Source of the DNA: Acetatifactor muris
GTDB lineage: Bacteria; Bacillota; Clostridia; Lachnospirales; Lachnospiraceae
Length of the DNA stretch: 42,253 bases
NCBI RefSeq assembly: GCF_024623325.1
Contig: NZ_JANJZD010000039.1
Coordinates: forward strand, 1-42,253
Direction: 5' to 3'
The translations under genes were made by a program, and so were the position numbers. This document shows, piece by piece, positions 42,162 through 42,253 of the stretch. Position 1 is the stretch's first letter. Each line of letters starts with the position of its first letter. The notes under the pieces were generated by a model. The model saw nothing but the letters and a program-made list of their open reading frames with translations. It ran no database searches and was not told the origin of the DNA.

Positions 42162-42194
42162 GAGCAAACCTGTATGATAGAAACAGATTTGCTC
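42162..42194 (-). terminator. Terminator behind the partial minus-strand gene
   Basis: GAGCAAACCTG and CAGATTTGCTC pair with one mismatch over 11 bp. T-rich sequence follows on both strands, so it could end the minus-strand gene at 42206 and also any transcript from the promoter at 42076. Confidence 0.65.
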
Positions 42195-42205
42195 CAGTCT
42201 TTATT

Positions 42206-42253
42206 TCACTTCACCTTTATCAGGCTTGCGGCAATTCGCTGGCAGGCCTGGTG
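42206..42253 (-). CDS. C-terminal end of a minus-strand phage gene (partial)
   Basis: The last 48 bases read on the minus strand as HQACQRIAASLIKVK and a TGA stop at 42206-42208. The sequence is more GC-rich than the moron region. Its position upstream of the tape measure gene suggests a tail assembly or other tail gene, but too little is visible to name it. Confidence 0.4.
   Translation of the reverse strand, partial: HQACQRIAASLIKVK

Overview
The window joins two very different pieces of DNA. Positions 1 to about 14,256 are a moderately GC-rich Firmicutes chromosome. Gene style (strong AGGAGG-type ribosome sites, CheV, LysA and S66 peptidase sequences) suggests Lachnospiraceae or a close relative. 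From about 14,257 to the right edge the DNA is AT-rich and is the left part of a siphovirus-type prophage; its head, packaging and lysis genes lie outside the window.

Chromosomal part: the 3' end of a 23S rRNA gene and its terminator; a response regulator, sensor kinase, ABC ATPase and FtsX-type permease module, with a tandem-repeat operator-like promoter before the ATPase; cheV; a SIR2-like protein; a charged single-pass membrane protein; hisH-hisF; ung; lysA; and an LD-carboxypeptidase (S66). A strong terminator follows, then the 3' end (T-arm and acceptor strand) of a minus-strand tRNA, probably tRNA-Leu. No 5' half is present, which is what one end of a tRNA-integrated element looks like.

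Prophage part: (i) a lysogeny region with a type I toxin-like peptide, an XRE repressor, an ImmA-like protease, two very small genes, a decayed tyrosine recombinase and an intact one; (ii) a minus-strand tail operon: tape measure, Dit, Tal-like hub, BppU-like fibre, a small protein and a tail-fibre tip gene; (iii) a plus-strand 'moron' between the tape measure gene and the upstream phage genes, coding for a membrane-anchored protein, a GNAT-like protein and a catalytically degenerate tyrosine recombinase.

The main discovery candidate is a dispersed, shufflon-like DNA inversion system. A 13-bp site (consensus TWAAACACGGGAA) occurs ten times, strictly alternating in orientation, as five inverted pairs (14650-15344, 18362-19139, 21645-22759, 23075-23658, 30575-31216). 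Each pair encloses two convergent, promoterless receptor-binding-domain cassettes. All ten sites read N-T-G (usually L-N-T-G) in frame with their cassette. One site (23646-23658) lies inside a well-formed tail-fibre gene with a constant 77-residue N-terminus. Inversion between it and any forward site to its left would swap the tip domain. The repressor and the recombinase lie between the invertible pairs, and a LexA-like box sits upstream of the recombinase.

Other notable structures: two sister group I introns in the tape measure gene (splicing predicted exactly in frame to 1,905 codons), one carrying a MazF/PemK-like gene instead of a homing endonuclease; and two arrays of short hairpins (four and three copies), all with a 7-nt loop TGTGGA(G/T/C) but different stems, each placed directly before a promoter and next to a 20-bp direct repeat.
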